A stretch of DNA of 64,000 nucleotides, taken from contig CAZSRS010000015.1 of assembly GCA_964609625.1 (NCBI GenBank), positions 26,196 to 90,195 on the forward strand. The letters are read 5' to 3'. The stretch is from G963674665 sp964609625. GTDB lineage: Bacteria > Desulfobacterota > Desulfovibrionia > Desulfovibrionales > Desulfovibrionaceae. The position numbers and the translations under genes are program-made. The notes beneath the pieces were generated by a model. The model worked only from the letters and a program-made list of their open reading frames with translations, made no database searches and was not told where the DNA came from. This document shows positions 18,685 through 28,158 of the stretch, piece after piece (position 1 is the stretch's first letter; each line of letters opens with the position of its first letter).

Positions 18685-20202
18685 TCAGGAAGAAAAACGC
18701 AGTTCGATGTTCTGCTCCGTCTTCAAGCCGAGGTGTTCGAGCATCACGGGCACCTGGTAGAAGTCGCGGATGGGCACCACACTGAAGTAGGGGTTTTCCT
18801 GTTCCTGCTTCCTGAGGATGGTGCCCCCCACCCAGTCGCTGATGGAACCTCCGATATCCAGGACCAAGGTCGGCATGCGCTTGGCGCGCGACTCATCCCA
18901 AAGCTTGAAGAGCTCCAGTCCCTCGATGACCCGCATGCCGATGTAGATCACGGGCGCCTTGTTCGCACGTCGCAGGGCCAGGATGTCGGAGATCATCCTG
19001 TCCTTGCGCAGCTCGAAACGCCCCCTGCTCAAATCGATGTAGGGACCGGAATACCTGAAGGCGGTCCGTTTCTTGCCGTCCGGGAAGGTCCTGGTCTTGT
19101 GGGGCAGGATTTCCACATCCGGGGTCAGCAACCCTTCCATCATATCCAGATAGCGCAGTCCGACATTCCTATGCAGTGGACGGTCCAGGGCGGATCGGGC
19201 CTCGAAGGGCGTCACGCCCGTGGCCACGAAGAACGAGCCCAGTATCTTGTAGCAGTAGCAGAGAAAGTCGAAAAAGCCGGGACGTAGTTCCGTTGCCCGG
19301 GCCATGGCCGAAAGCTCTTGTTCGCTATCCGGCAGCAGGTAGATGCAGTTCTCTCCGGAATCGATGAATTGCTCAATGTGCCTGCCTCCATCCTCGCCAA
19401 AGAGGAACTGCTTGAGGTCGTTCTCCTGGTTGGGGTCAGGGGGGCGGGTAATGGTGCTGGTGAAGTCGCTGATGAAAAAGACACCCTCGTGGCCGTGGTG
19501 CATGCCCTGGGCCAGGAGTTCGAAATTGCGCTCCGGCACGGCGCGCAGCAGCCGGTTGTACTGCTGCCTGCGGTACACGTCGTAGAAGTCCATGGTCGAG
19601 GTCTGCAAGCGCAGCAGCTTTTTGTCACGGCGGATGGCCTTGCCGTCACAGACGATGATCTCGTCCACCACAAAATCGTCGGCGACCCTGGCGGCCTTGA
19701 ACACCTTCCTGAACAGCAGCTGGCTGAGTAGGTAATAGGTCTCGTTGCGGTCGGTGATTTCCCGGAAGCCGGCCGCTTCCAGCAGGGCATTGAGGGTCGT
19801 CTGGTCCAGGTCCGAGGTGATGATCACGTCCTCGCCCAGGCTGGAGACAAAGGCGCTATAGCGGACAAAGGTCTGCTTCAGGTTTTCGAATCCCCGCTCC
19901 CGCGGGAACGCGGCCAGATAGGACAGTTTGCGTAAGGGGTATTGGTCGTAGAAGGGTGACATGGAGTGCACGAACACACCGCGGATATTTTCAGCCTCAT
20001 AATAGAGAATGACTTCGCGCTGATTGCTCGAGAGCATTCCGGCATAGACTTCCGGGGAGGTGTCCGTGGCCATGGGCGCGGTGTTCTTGGGATTGTTTTG
20101 CCAGCGGGTGTAGGCCTTGCTCAGCAGCATAGAGGCTTGGTTCAGCTCGGTCAGGGAGAGGTGGCTGCCGAGTTTGAGGCTGAAATGGAAATCGTGTTTC
20201 AT
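18685..20202 (-). CDS. Uncharacterised 505-aa protein
   Basis: Not recognised. From ATG 20202 (GAGG ribosome site) it has 505 residues, no signal peptide and no membrane segment. Visible features: an N-terminal LxLGSHLSLTELNQAS segment, a part where VIITSDLDQTTLNALLEAAGF looks like a Rossmann or acyltransferase-like edge, a long middle with DFTSTITRPPDP, and a C-terminal DIGGSISDWVGG. The frame stays open upstream but overlaps the phosphatase. It is 7 bases downstream of the SixA-like gene, so they are probably co-transcribed. Cytosolic; function unknown. Confidence 0.75.
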   Translation of the reverse strand: MKHDFHFSLKLGSHLSLTELNQASMLLSKAYTRWQNNPKNTAPMATDTSPEVYAGMLSSNQREVILYYEAENIRGVFVHSMSPFYDQYPLRKLSYLAAFPRERGFENLKQTFVRYSAFVSSLGEDVIITSDLDQTTLNALLEAAGFREITDRNETYYLLSQLLFRKVFKAARVADDFVVDEIIVCDGKAIRRDKKLLRLQTSTMDFYDVYRRQQYNRLLRAVPERNFELLAQGMHHGHEGVFFISDFTSTITRPPDPNQENDLKQFLFGEDGGRHIEQFIDSGENCIYLLPDSEQELSAMARATELRPGFFDFLCYCYKILGSFFVATGVTPFEARSALDRPLHRNVGLRYLDMMEGLLTPDVEILPHKTRTFPDGKKRTAFRYSGPYIDLSRGRFELRKDRMISDILALRRANKAPVIYIGMRVIEGLELFKLWDESRAKRMPTLVLDIGGSISDWVGGTILRKQEQENPYFSVVPIRDFYQVPVMLEHLGLKTEQNIELRFSS

Positions 20203-20209
20203 TCGTTCC

Positions 20210-20710
20210 TCACTCCGAGGCGATGAGGCCCAACTGCTGCGGGGTGAGATGCCAGAGCAGTGTGCCGGCGGGGCGGGTGAAGTCCAGGATGTCCACTCTG
20301 GCCAACCCCCCGTTCTCGATATGCACCGCGGCGCGGGCATTGCTGGTGATGAGCAGGGAAATGAGTTCGCCGATGCCGGGCATGTGTCCGGCAATGAGCA
20401 CGCTCCGTGCATCCCGCTCCTCGTGCAGGGAGCGCAGCAGGTGCAGGGTGTCCCAAGCCGACGTCATGGCCTTGACGGCTTCTGTCACCAGGATGCGCTT
20501 CACGGGGTAGCCCAGGATCTGGGCCAGAATCTCGGCGGTCTGCCGGGAGCGTTTCTTCGGGCTGGCCAGTAGCACGTCCGGATGATGCACCAGCAGCCGC
20601 GCCGCCCGTCCGCACTTCTCCACCTGCTCCTTGCCCAGGGGACTCAGCCCCTGCTCCGGATCCAGCTCCTTGGGCAGGGCAGTGCCGTGCTGCGTCAAAT
20701 AGAGTTCCAC
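20210..20710 (-). CDS. SixA-like histidine phosphatase
   Basis: A 166-aa phosphatase of the RHG/phosphoglycerate mutase superfamily. It starts VELYLTQHGTA (catalytic His region; TQHG replaces the usual RHG, so the Arg is missing); RSRQTAEIL and AGHMPGIGELI carry the other Arg and His. GTG 20710 is preferred because AGGAGGA lies five bases upstream; an ATG at 20731 would put that ribosome site inside the gene. SixA removes phosphate from HPt proteins or PTS components; target unknown here. Confidence 0.8.
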   Translation of the reverse strand: MELYLTQHGTALPKELDPEQGLSPLGKEQVEKCGRAARLLVHHPDVLLASPKKRSRQTAEILAQILGYPVKRILVTEAVKAMTSAWDTLHLLRSLHEERDARSVLIAGHMPGIGELISLLITSNARAAVHIENGGLARVDILDFTRPAGTLLWHLTPQQLGLIASE

Positions 20711-20841
20711 GCTCGTCCTCCTCTCCGGCATGCGTCAGTTTCCAAGCATTCTTCATCCCATAGCAGAACAACCATGGATCTGCAACGTACTGCCCTCCTT
20801 GAGCTGATCGATACATGGAAGGATTTTTGCAAGGACATGGC

Positions 20842-21960
20842 ATGCCACAATTCATCGCACACTCCAGATCCACGCGCCACCGACGCCAGGCCCTGCGAAC
20901 GCTCCTGCTGGGGGCGGCCGGCTTGCTCCTGGCTCCGGGCAGCATCCTGGCGGCTTCCCAGGCAGGCCAAGAAAGCGCCTTGGACCTCGCCCTCAAGGCG
21001 CAGGCCATGCTCACACCCGGCGCCGCGACCCAGGCCGTGCGGCTTCTGGAGCGCGCCCTGGAACTGGAGCCCGGCAATGCCTGGACCCAGGGATTGTTGG
21101 CGCGCGCCCTGTACCTGGACAACAAGCCCGAACAGGCCCTGAAGCTGGTAGAGTCGGTGCTTGCCGTGATCCCGGGCGACCCCATGGCCCTGCTCTTGCG
21201 CGACCAAATCCTCGCAGGGGCACAGGATGCCGGCCAGGACCTTCCCGCGACTCCTCCTGACTGGAGCGGCAAGCGTGTGGTGGTGTTGGACCCGGGGCAC
21301 GGAGGCCTGGATCCGGGCGCCGTGGGGCCCACAGGACTCCAGGAAAAGGAGGTGGCCCTGGACATCGCCTTGCGCACGCTTCGTCTGTCTCGGCGGATGA
21401 CGCCCGATGTCCATGTGGTGCTCACGCGCGGGGGCGATTATTACGTGCCCATGCAGGCCCGCGCTGTGTTGGCCAACTACCACGAAGCCGACCTCTTCGT
21501 CTCCCTGCATGCCAACGCCCATGCCGAACCCCACGCCCAGGGACTGGAGACATACCGCTGTGCGGAACAGCCCAGTAGTCCGGAGGCAGCCCAGGTGGCG
21601 GCGCGGGAAAATCACATCCCGGACAGGGTGAACACATCCTCCATTGTTCGCGGCGGATTCATCGACATCGAGGACATCCTCTTCCGCTTCGAACGCAGCG
21701 GTCACTGGAGCAAGGGGCAACAGGCGGCCTTGGCAATGCAGCACCGCCTGACAACCGATCTTGGTCTCATGGACCGCGGCGTGCACGCGGCCAACTTCGC
21801 GGTGCTGCGCCAGGCCCGCATGCCCGCGTTGCTGGTGGAAGCCGGCTTCATCACCAATCCCAGGGAGGAAGCCTTGCTGGCAGCCGACGATGGCCGGGAG
21901 GCAGTGGCCCGGAGCATCTGCGCCGGATTGGCGTTGTGCAACGACGAGGTACTGACATGA
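20842..21960 (+). CDS. amiC: N-acetylmuramoyl-L-alanine amidase, AmiC type, Tat-exported
   Basis: A 372-aa amidase 3 protein that cleaves the stem peptide from MurNAc during cell separation. From ATG 20842 (AAGGA upstream) the N terminus has RRQALRT followed by a hydrophobic stretch, a twin-arginine signal as in E. coli AmiA and AmiC. A TPR-like segment (about 40-120) replaces the AMIN domain. The catalytic part has LDPGHGGLDPGAVG (zinc His), SLHANAH and VEAGFITNPREEALL. First gene of a coupled envelope operon. Confidence 0.88.
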   Translation: MPQFIAHSRSTRHRRQALRTLLLGAAGLLLAPGSILAASQAGQESALDLALKAQAMLTPGAATQAVRLLERALELEPGNAWTQGLLARALYLDNKPEQALKLVESVLAVIPGDPMALLLRDQILAGAQDAGQDLPATPPDWSGKRVVVLDPGHGGLDPGAVGPTGLQEKEVALDIALRTLRLSRRMTPDVHVVLTRGGDYYVPMQARAVLANYHEADLFVSLHANAHAEPHAQGLETYRCAEQPSSPEAAQVAARENHIPDRVNTSSIVRGGFIDIEDILFRFERSGHWSKGQQAALAMQHRLTTDLGLMDRGVHAANFAVLRQARMPALLVEAGFITNPREEALLAADDGREAVARSICAGLALCNDEVLT

Positions 21961-22838
21961 AGACCCTTCGCAGTGTTGTATTCATCTGTATCTTCCTTGT
22001 TCCAGCTTTGAGCGCGGCCGCCCCTGCCCAGGATATTCTGGACCTCCTTGTGCTGGGCGCGGAGCATCAGGACGCCGGTCGACCCAAAGAAGCGGAACAA
22101 TGCTTTCGTCAGGCCCTTGAAGCCAACCCTGAGAACGTCTACGCCATGAGCCAACTGGGCTTGGCGCTGCTCAAACAGGATCGGCTCCAGGCCGCGCGGC
22201 TCTGGTTGCAACGTGCTGCGTTCGCGGCTCCCAGTGACTGTTTTGCCAGGGTCTGGCTGGGTGTGCTTGCACTCCAGGAGGGGCGGGTGGAGGAGGCAGA
22301 AAAAATTTTTCAAGAAGTACTTGAACACGAACCTGGTAATCCCGATGCCAACTACTTTTTGGGTGTCCTGGAAATGAACCACGGCCGAACCGCCGAGGCC
22401 CTGGTGCTGTTGCGCATGGCCGGGGCCAATGCCAGCGAGGATGCTTCCCTGCACCATCGCCTGGCCCGCGCGTATGTGAAGCTTGAGATGCCCGAAGCCG
22501 CGATCCACTCCTTCGAACGAGTCCTGGACATCGCCCCCAAACATGGGCAGGCCTTGCTCGGATTGGGGTGGGTACGGTACAATCTGGGAAACCTGGAAGC
22601 GGCTCAAGGCCTGTGGCAGCGCGCCCTGTCCGTGGAGGACGCCGCCATCCAGGCCAGGGTCAGCCTGGCAGCCGCAGCCAACGAGCAGGCCATGGCCGCC
22701 TGCGCCAGGGGTGAACGCTCCACTGCCATGGAGCACTGGCAAACGGCGTTGCACTTCGACCCCACGAATCGGGCTGCTCGTTATCACCTGCAACGCCCCA
22801 GCGGCGTGTGCACAGAACTGGGAGGATTGCTCCCGTGA
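21957..22838 (+). CDS. Exported TPR protein
   Basis: A 293-aa protein with a signal peptide (cleavage near LSAAAPA) and about five TPR-like helix pairs between residues 30 and 270, for example GRPKEAEQCFRQALEANPEN. No catalytic motif. It overlaps amiC by ATGA and the next gene by GTGA, so all three are translationally coupled. Probably a periplasmic scaffold that brings the amidase and the next gene products together. Confidence 0.75.
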   Translation: MKTLRSVVFICIFLVPALSAAAPAQDILDLLVLGAEHQDAGRPKEAEQCFRQALEANPENVYAMSQLGLALLKQDRLQAARLWLQRAAFAAPSDCFARVWLGVLALQEGRVEEAEKIFQEVLEHEPGNPDANYFLGVLEMNHGRTAEALVLLRMAGANASEDASLHHRLARAYVKLEMPEAAIHSFERVLDIAPKHGQALLGLGWVRYNLGNLEAAQGLWQRALSVEDAAIQARVSLAAAANEQAMAACARGERSTAMEHWQTALHFDPTNRAARYHLQRPSGVCTELGGLLP

Positions 22839-23845
22839 ATTCGCGAACCATGTTGCAGCCAGGCATCCTGGCCCCTGGTCCGGCGTGCGTCTTGCTCGTC
22901 TTGATGTTCCTGGCGACGGGAGCCACTTGGTCCCTGGCTCAGACGCCTTCACCCGAAGGCTACGTGCAGAAGTCGGAAAAGGGCAGCATCGACTGGCTCA
23001 ATGGCAAGGCCTTTTCCGTGGGTATTGGCGCACCGCCCCCAAACGCGGTGAACGCGGCCCAGGCCCGGGCCATGGCCCAGCGCGCCGCGGTGGTGGTGGC
23101 CAGGCGCAACCTCATGGAACTGCTCAAGGGCGTGCAACTGGACTCCACCTCCACGGTGCAGAATTTCATGGTGGCCGACGACACCGTGGTTTCCAAGGTA
23201 CAGGGCCAGCTGGAGCAGGCCGAGATCGAGGACACGGCCTACATGTCCGACGGCTCGGTGGAGATCACCGTGTCGGTCAGTCTGCGGGGCGCCATGTCCA
23301 AGACGCTGCTCCCTCCTGACCAACTCAGGGGCGCTTCCATGCCTTCCACACCCCCACGGGAAAAACCGGGGCCGGAACGGGTTGATCCCGCCCGCACGCA
23401 GCCCCAACGACCCTCCCGGCCGGCCATCCCAGGGGAGGGAGGCATCACCCCGGTGCGCGCCACGCAGCAGCAGGAAGATTTCAGCTTCGGCGCCTCCCTC
23501 GGGGGCGGTTACTCCGGCCTGGTGGTGGACGCCCGAGGCCTGGGCGCCCGGCCGGCCATGAGCCCCCGCATCGTGGACGAACAGGGACGCGAGGTCTATG
23601 GTTCGTCACTGGTAGGCAGGGAGTACGCCATCCAGCAGGGCATGGCCGGATATGCCAAGGACCTGGACAAGGCCCGGGAAAACGATCGCGTGGCGGGCAA
23701 TCCTCTGCTGGTCAAGGCCAAGGACGTGACCGGCCAGGCCGGTTCCGACATCGTGGTCAGCGCCGATGACGCCGAGCGTATCCGGCACGCCGCTGCCGGC
23801 AGCGAATTCCTGAAACAGTGCCGGGTGATGATCGTGCTCGATTGA
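22835..23845 (+). CDS. Exported LPP20/FlgP-like protein
   Basis: A 336-aa exported protein. GTG 22835 overlaps the preceding stop and has GGAGG nine bases upstream. After a signal peptide (near SLAQ) residues about 40-155 resemble LPP20/FlgP domains: many Ala-rich helices (NAAQARAMAQRAAVVVARRN) followed by strands ending VEITVSVSLRGAM. A Pro-rich linker leads to a second domain ending RVMIVLD. FlgP-type proteins form outer-membrane-associated rings; that role here is inference. No lipobox is evident. Confidence 0.65.
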   Translation: MNSRTMLQPGILAPGPACVLLVLMFLATGATWSLAQTPSPEGYVQKSEKGSIDWLNGKAFSVGIGAPPPNAVNAAQARAMAQRAAVVVARRNLMELLKGVQLDSTSTVQNFMVADDTVVSKVQGQLEQAEIEDTAYMSDGSVEITVSVSLRGAMSKTLLPPDQLRGASMPSTPPREKPGPERVDPARTQPQRPSRPAIPGEGGITPVRATQQQEDFSFGASLGGGYSGLVVDARGLGARPAMSPRIVDEQGREVYGSSLVGREYAIQQGMAGYAKDLDKARENDRVAGNPLLVKAKDVTGQAGSDIVVSADDAERIRHAAAGSEFLKQCRVMIVLD

Positions 23846-23900
23846 ACCCCCGCACGGAGCAATTGCATTGCGGCCCCTGCGCCGACAACGAGGACCCGCC

Positions 23901-25088
23901 ATGAGCAGCCCTTATTTCCGTCGTCTGCTGGTCACTGTTTCCATACTCGCCTTGATCGCCGCTGCCGGGTGCGGCGGCAAGGATCCGCGTACGCCCATTG
24001 GCGTCATGGACGCTCCGGAGCACCATTATCGCATGGGCATGCGCTTCCTGGACTCCAAGGAGCCGGCCCGCGCCATCCAGTCCTTTGACAAGGCCCTGGA
24101 ACTGGACCCGGACTACGGTCCGGCCCTTGCCGGCAAAGGACTGGCCAGGGCCATGCTGGGCGACGAGGAAGGTCTGAAGAGCATTCGGAAAGGGGAGCGC
24201 GAGGCCGGAACCCCGGAGCAGGAACTCCGCGCCTTGATAGCACGCATCCGCGCCTATACCAGCATGGCCTCGCAGAAACAGATGTCGCCGGACAAACTGG
24301 TGAAGGAAAGCGAGAGCACCTTTAACGATGCCATGGACATCATCGAGGACCACCCCCGCCTGGAGACCCCGGAACTCTATTATTACCAGGGGGAGGTCTA
24401 TCTCCAGGCGCTCAGGTTGGAGCGGGCCGAGGAGATGTACGGCCGGGTGCTCAGGCTGGGGCGCGGCATGGAAGACCAGTCCAAGAAGCGTTGGGAAACA
24501 GTGCAGAAGGTCCGTCGCGCGGCGCCGCAGACCCACGTGGGGGAGCGCATCGCCCTTGTGGAGAGCATCAGCCGCGCCGAGATGGCCGCACTGCTGGTGG
24601 AGGAACTGGAGTTTCAACGCTTCCTCGATGGCCCCAAGACTGCCGGGACCTTTCAGGCACCGCTCGATCCTTCCGAACAATGGCGCTCCGAACGGGGCGT
24701 ACGCATGATCGACATGGCCGGGCACCCCCTGGCCGCTGCCGTGGAGGTTGTCACGGCCCACGGCATCCGGGGGTTGCAGCCCTATGCCGACAACAAGTTT
24801 CAGCCGGACAAGGACCTGGCCAAGGCCGAGGTGGCCATGATCCTTGAGGACGTGCTCGTGCGCGCCACCAACGACCCGTCCCTGGCCACGCGCTACATCG
24901 GCCAATCCAGCCCGTTTTCCGATATGCGCGCTGACCATCCCGCCTTCAACGCGGCCATGCTCACCACCACCCGCGGTCTGTTGCAGGGTGACGTACGCAG
25001 TGGCGGCTTCGCCCCCAACGATACAGTGCCCGGGGTGGACGCTGTCCTGGCCATCAAGAAACTGCGGGAAGAGCTTCGGGTGTTCTAG
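23901..25088 (+). CDS. TPR / SLH-domain lipoprotein
   Basis: A 395-aa lipoprotein from ATG 23901 (GAGGA upstream), lipobox AAAGC near Cys23. Residues about 35-190 hold TPR-like pairs (EPARAIQSFDKALELDPDYG). Residues about 220-395 contain SLH-like segments: ISRAEMAALLVEEL, then HGIRGLQPYADNKFQPDKDLAKAEVAMIL, then PFSDMRADHPAF. SLH modules bind secondary cell wall polymers or peptidoglycan. An SLH lipoprotein directly downstream of an amidase is unusual for a Gram-negative. Confidence 0.75.
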   Translation: MSSPYFRRLLVTVSILALIAAAGCGGKDPRTPIGVMDAPEHHYRMGMRFLDSKEPARAIQSFDKALELDPDYGPALAGKGLARAMLGDEEGLKSIRKGEREAGTPEQELRALIARIRAYTSMASQKQMSPDKLVKESESTFNDAMDIIEDHPRLETPELYYYQGEVYLQALRLERAEEMYGRVLRLGRGMEDQSKKRWETVQKVRRAAPQTHVGERIALVESISRAEMAALLVEELEFQRFLDGPKTAGTFQAPLDPSEQWRSERGVRMIDMAGHPLAAAVEVVTAHGIRGLQPYADNKFQPDKDLAKAEVAMILEDVLVRATNDPSLATRYIGQSSPFSDMRADHPAFNAAMLTTTRGLLQGDVRSGGFAPNDTVPGVDAVLAIKKLREELRVF

Positions 25089-25144
25089 GCAGCCGCACGG
25101 GTTTGTGGCATCATGGGGGCATTCCACGTTACAAGGATGCCTCC

Positions 25145-26212
25145 ATGTCACGAACACTATCGCTGTTGTTTCTGGCTCTGCTGCTGACCGTGCCCCAGGC
25201 TCTCCAGGCCCAGGAAATCGAGGTCACCTTTCAGCTCAGGGGCGACGAGTCCCTGGAACAGGCCAAGAATCGCGTGCTCCAGGAAACCATTGTCCAACTG
25301 GCCGTGCGCCGCGCCGTGGATATGCTGCCTGGGCAACTCGGGGCGGAGCGGCTGGAACTCTTGGGGCAGTACCTCATGCGGCACACCTCCGGACTGGAGG
25401 CGCGGCACGAGGAGACCGGCCTGAGCGAAGGGGTGGACGGTCTGAAGCTGCGGCTGGACCTGGAACTGCGCGAGGACGTCCTACGCCGCCTGCTGGAGCG
25501 CATGGGAGTCTTCTTTACCGCGGGGATACGGCTGCCCTATCAACTCTCCCTGAGCGCGCCCCAGGAAATCGGCGGGCCTCTGGTCGCCAGCCTGGAACTG
25601 CTCACCGGCGTGTACCACGCCCCGGAATCCTGGCCCAAACTCTCCCTGAGCTTCGAGCAGAACACCTGGTCCGGCGGCATCGAGACGCCGGGAGACCGCT
25701 ACGATGCCAGCGGCTCGGACCTGCCCACCCTCTGGTTCACCCTCTGGGGCTGGTACTTCACGGTGCATGGCCCCCTGCCTCCGCCTGACATGGGGCCGGA
25801 GCGCGGGGGCGTCGAACTCACGGTCAGCGGCTGGCCCGCACCCGACGGTGTCTACGATTTTGAACATGTGCTGCGCGGCTTCCAGCCCGCGGTGGCTTCG
25901 GCCACACTCAAGAGCCTGGTCATGCAGCCCAGCGGCATTTCCGCGGTCTGGGAGCTCTCCGTGCGCGACATGGACTCACTGCGCCTGCGTCTGGAGGCCT
26001 TCTGCCAGTCCCGCGGTCTGCGCTTCGAACTCACGGGGGGGGAAGGCCCTCCGATGGAATTCGGCGGCACCCCGGCTACGCCCAATGACTCGACCTCGCC
26101 ACAAGGCGTTGAGAACGTGACCCGCCCCCAGTCAATGCAGGGGGGCGCTCCCGCAACGAGTCCGGAAAATCTGGTCAGTCCGGCTCCTCAATCTCCACTA
26201 CACGGTCAATGA
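25145..26212 (+). CDS. Exported protein of unknown function (possibly FlgT/DUF2066-like N domain)
   Basis: A 355-aa protein from ATG 25145 with a clear signal peptide (LLLTVPQALQAQ). The mature N terminus, EVTFQLRGDESLEQAKNRVL, gives strands and helices reminiscent of FlgT or DUF2066-type periplasmic domains; the match is weak. Residues about 130-315 alternate strands and turns, and the last 40 residues are Pro/Ser/Thr-rich and probably unstructured. It lies 56 bases after the SLH lipoprotein and 1 base before the next gene. Function unknown; operon position implies the envelope. Confidence 0.65.
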   Translation: MSRTLSLLFLALLLTVPQALQAQEIEVTFQLRGDESLEQAKNRVLQETIVQLAVRRAVDMLPGQLGAERLELLGQYLMRHTSGLEARHEETGLSEGVDGLKLRLDLELREDVLRRLLERMGVFFTAGIRLPYQLSLSAPQEIGGPLVASLELLTGVYHAPESWPKLSLSFEQNTWSGGIETPGDRYDASGSDLPTLWFTLWGWYFTVHGPLPPPDMGPERGGVELTVSGWPAPDGVYDFEHVLRGFQPAVASATLKSLVMQPSGISAVWELSVRDMDSLRLRLEAFCQSRGLRFELTGGEGPPMEFGGTPATPNDSTSPQGVENVTRPQSMQGGAPATSPENLVSPAPQSPLHGQ

Positions 26213-26213
26213 A

Positions 26214-26981
26214 ATGAACTCGTACCGCTTGCTCGTTCCGCTGTTGGTGCTCTGCTGCATTGTGCGGGTCGTCCCGTGCGTTGCGGTTGAGGATGGCCTA
26301 GCCGTGCGGGTGGGGCTGCTGCACGGGCAGGCCTGGCAATTGCCCGAGAACGAGAAGGGCGAGAGCGTCCCATTGCTCGAGGGGCAGGATCTGTTGGCGC
26401 CGTTTCTGGTGCGGGTGGAGCAGGGCGCCCGGCTGGAACTGCTGCTGCCCGGCGGCGGCGCCCTCCGCTTGGCCGGCCCGGCCATGTGCGGCGTGGAGCG
26501 CGCCTGGGTGGAACAGGGAAAGCGACATCTTGCCGTGAAACTCAGCCACGGCGACACCTGGCTGTCCCTGGGCGCCCCCGGCGCTCCAGGCGAGGAACTG
26601 AGGATCACCCTGCCCACCGCGGGTCTGGAGAGCGCAGGGGGGCAGAGCCGGATCCAGCTCGGCACGGACCGCCGCGCTTTTGTCGAGGTCTTCAGCGGTG
26701 TCTTGCGTCTACGCGAGGGGCAGAGCGAAAAAAACTCTCCGCAGAGGAACGACGAGGCCAGGCTGGAGCAGTTGCTCATGGGCAAGCCGCAGGCAGTGGA
26801 TGCGGGCGCCCCCGCTCCCCTGTCACGCCGCGGAGTGCGGGAGATCACGGCCGGACAGTATGCGCGCATCGGCCTTGAGGGCCGCATCAACGCCGAGGAC
26901 GACCTGGACGACGACATGCGCGGGGACGACCCCTGGGTGCAGTGGAACCTGCACCGGGACAAAGAACAGAAGCTGAATTGA
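26214..26981 (+). CDS. Exported FecR-like domain protein
   Basis: A 255-aa exported protein. A signal peptide is followed by a FecR-type beta-rich domain: VRVGLLHGQAWQL, LAPFLVRVEQGARLELLLPGGGALRLAGPA, and FVEVFSGVLRLREG. In anti-sigma regulators this fold is periplasmic; here no sigma factor or membrane helix is linked, as in stand-alone FecR-domain envelope proteins. The C terminus is acidic (EDDLDDDMRGDD). It starts 1 base after the preceding gene and closes the envelope run. Confidence 0.65.
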   Translation: MNSYRLLVPLLVLCCIVRVVPCVAVEDGLAVRVGLLHGQAWQLPENEKGESVPLLEGQDLLAPFLVRVEQGARLELLLPGGGALRLAGPAMCGVERAWVEQGKRHLAVKLSHGDTWLSLGAPGAPGEELRITLPTAGLESAGGQSRIQLGTDRRAFVEVFSGVLRLREGQSEKNSPQRNDEARLEQLLMGKPQAVDAGAPAPLSRRGVREITAGQYARIGLEGRINAEDDLDDDMRGDDPWVQWNLHRDKEQKLN

Positions 26982-26991
26982 TCCATTGCCC

Positions 26992-27891
26992 ATGACAGCC
27001 AGCTTTCCCCGCTTTCTGGGCGCCCATGTCTCGGCCGCCGGTGGCGCGCACCGTGCCGTACAGCGCATCCAGGAACTTGGGGGCACGGCCATGCAGTTGT
27101 TCACACGCAACCAGCGGCAGTGGAAACGCCCCCGACTTGATGAAGCGACCGTTGCCGCCTTCCGGCGCGCCCGTAGCGAGTGGGGCGCGTACCCCATCGC
27201 TTCCCACGACTCCTACCTCACCAACCTGGCCGCGCCCCCAGGGGAGTTGCGCGAGAGATCCATCCAGGCCTTTGCCGACGAACTCGCCCAGTGCCAAGCC
27301 CTGGGCATCCCCTATCTGGTCACCCACCCCAGCGCGCACACGGGGCAGGGCATGGAGCAGGGCATCATTGCCTATGCCACGGCCCTGGATCAGGCTCTTG
27401 AGTTGGTCCCAGGCGAGGGAGTCACCGTGCTGCTGGAAAACACCGCGGGCCAGGGCACCAGCCTTGGGGCGCGCTTCGAGGAACTGGGCGCGATCATCGC
27501 CGCCTCCCGCCACCCGGAGCGCCTCGGGGGCTGCCTGGACACCTGCCACGCCTTTGCCGCGGGCTACGACCTGCGCGACGAGGCGGGTTATGAAGCCACC
27601 CTGGCCGCCCTGGACAGGGGCGTGGGCCTCGGTCGACTCGGCTTCATCCACCTCAACGACTCCAAACACGGGCTCGGCGAGCGCAAGGACCGCCACGAAC
27701 ACATCGGCCAGGGCCAGCTGGGGGTGGACGCCTTCCGCCGCATCTTGCGCGACCCGCGTCTCGGAGCCATCCCCATGGTCATCGAGACACCCAAGGACAA
27801 GGACGGTGAATTCGACCGCATGAACCTGCGGCTGCTGCGCACGCTGGCCAAGGCAGGGGAGCGGGGAGTGTGTGCAATAGACCCCAGTTGA
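26992..27891 (+). CDS. nfo: Deoxyribonuclease IV (AP endonuclease Nfo)
   Basis: A 299-aa TIM-barrel enzyme that cuts DNA 5' of abasic sites using three zinc ions. Motifs seen: GAHVSAAGG at the N terminus, THPSAHTGQG, LLENTAGQGT, LDTCHAFAAGYDLR, HLNDSK (ligand-bearing strands) and PMVIETPKDKD. Length typical (about 280-300). ATG 26992 is used; TTG 26986 is the alternative. Ten bases after the envelope operon, with no clear ribosome site. Confidence 0.93.
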   Translation: MTASFPRFLGAHVSAAGGAHRAVQRIQELGGTAMQLFTRNQRQWKRPRLDEATVAAFRRARSEWGAYPIASHDSYLTNLAAPPGELRERSIQAFADELAQCQALGIPYLVTHPSAHTGQGMEQGIIAYATALDQALELVPGEGVTVLLENTAGQGTSLGARFEELGAIIAASRHPERLGGCLDTCHAFAAGYDLRDEAGYEATLAALDRGVGLGRLGFIHLNDSKHGLGERKDRHEHIGQGQLGVDAFRRILRDPRLGAIPMVIETPKDKDGEFDRMNLRLLRTLAKAGERGVCAIDPS

Positions 27892-28158
27892 AGAGCGTAC
27901 TGTTCTTGAAGGTATGCCTGCTTACCCAGGCGCCTTGATCCAGGAGGGGTGATCAACATCCTTACAGCATATACACCGAGTGCGTTCAGAAACTAAACAG
28001 ATTTTGCGGTGAGAGGAGGGGCAGTTGTTCATGCGCTGGGAGGGTATCTTGTTGTCATGCTTCACGAAACCATGGCTTGCCAAAAATCCTACCGATATGG
28101 CATGAAACGTGTAGGACGAATTAGACCATTTAAGTCTACAATACACGGGAGAACACAC

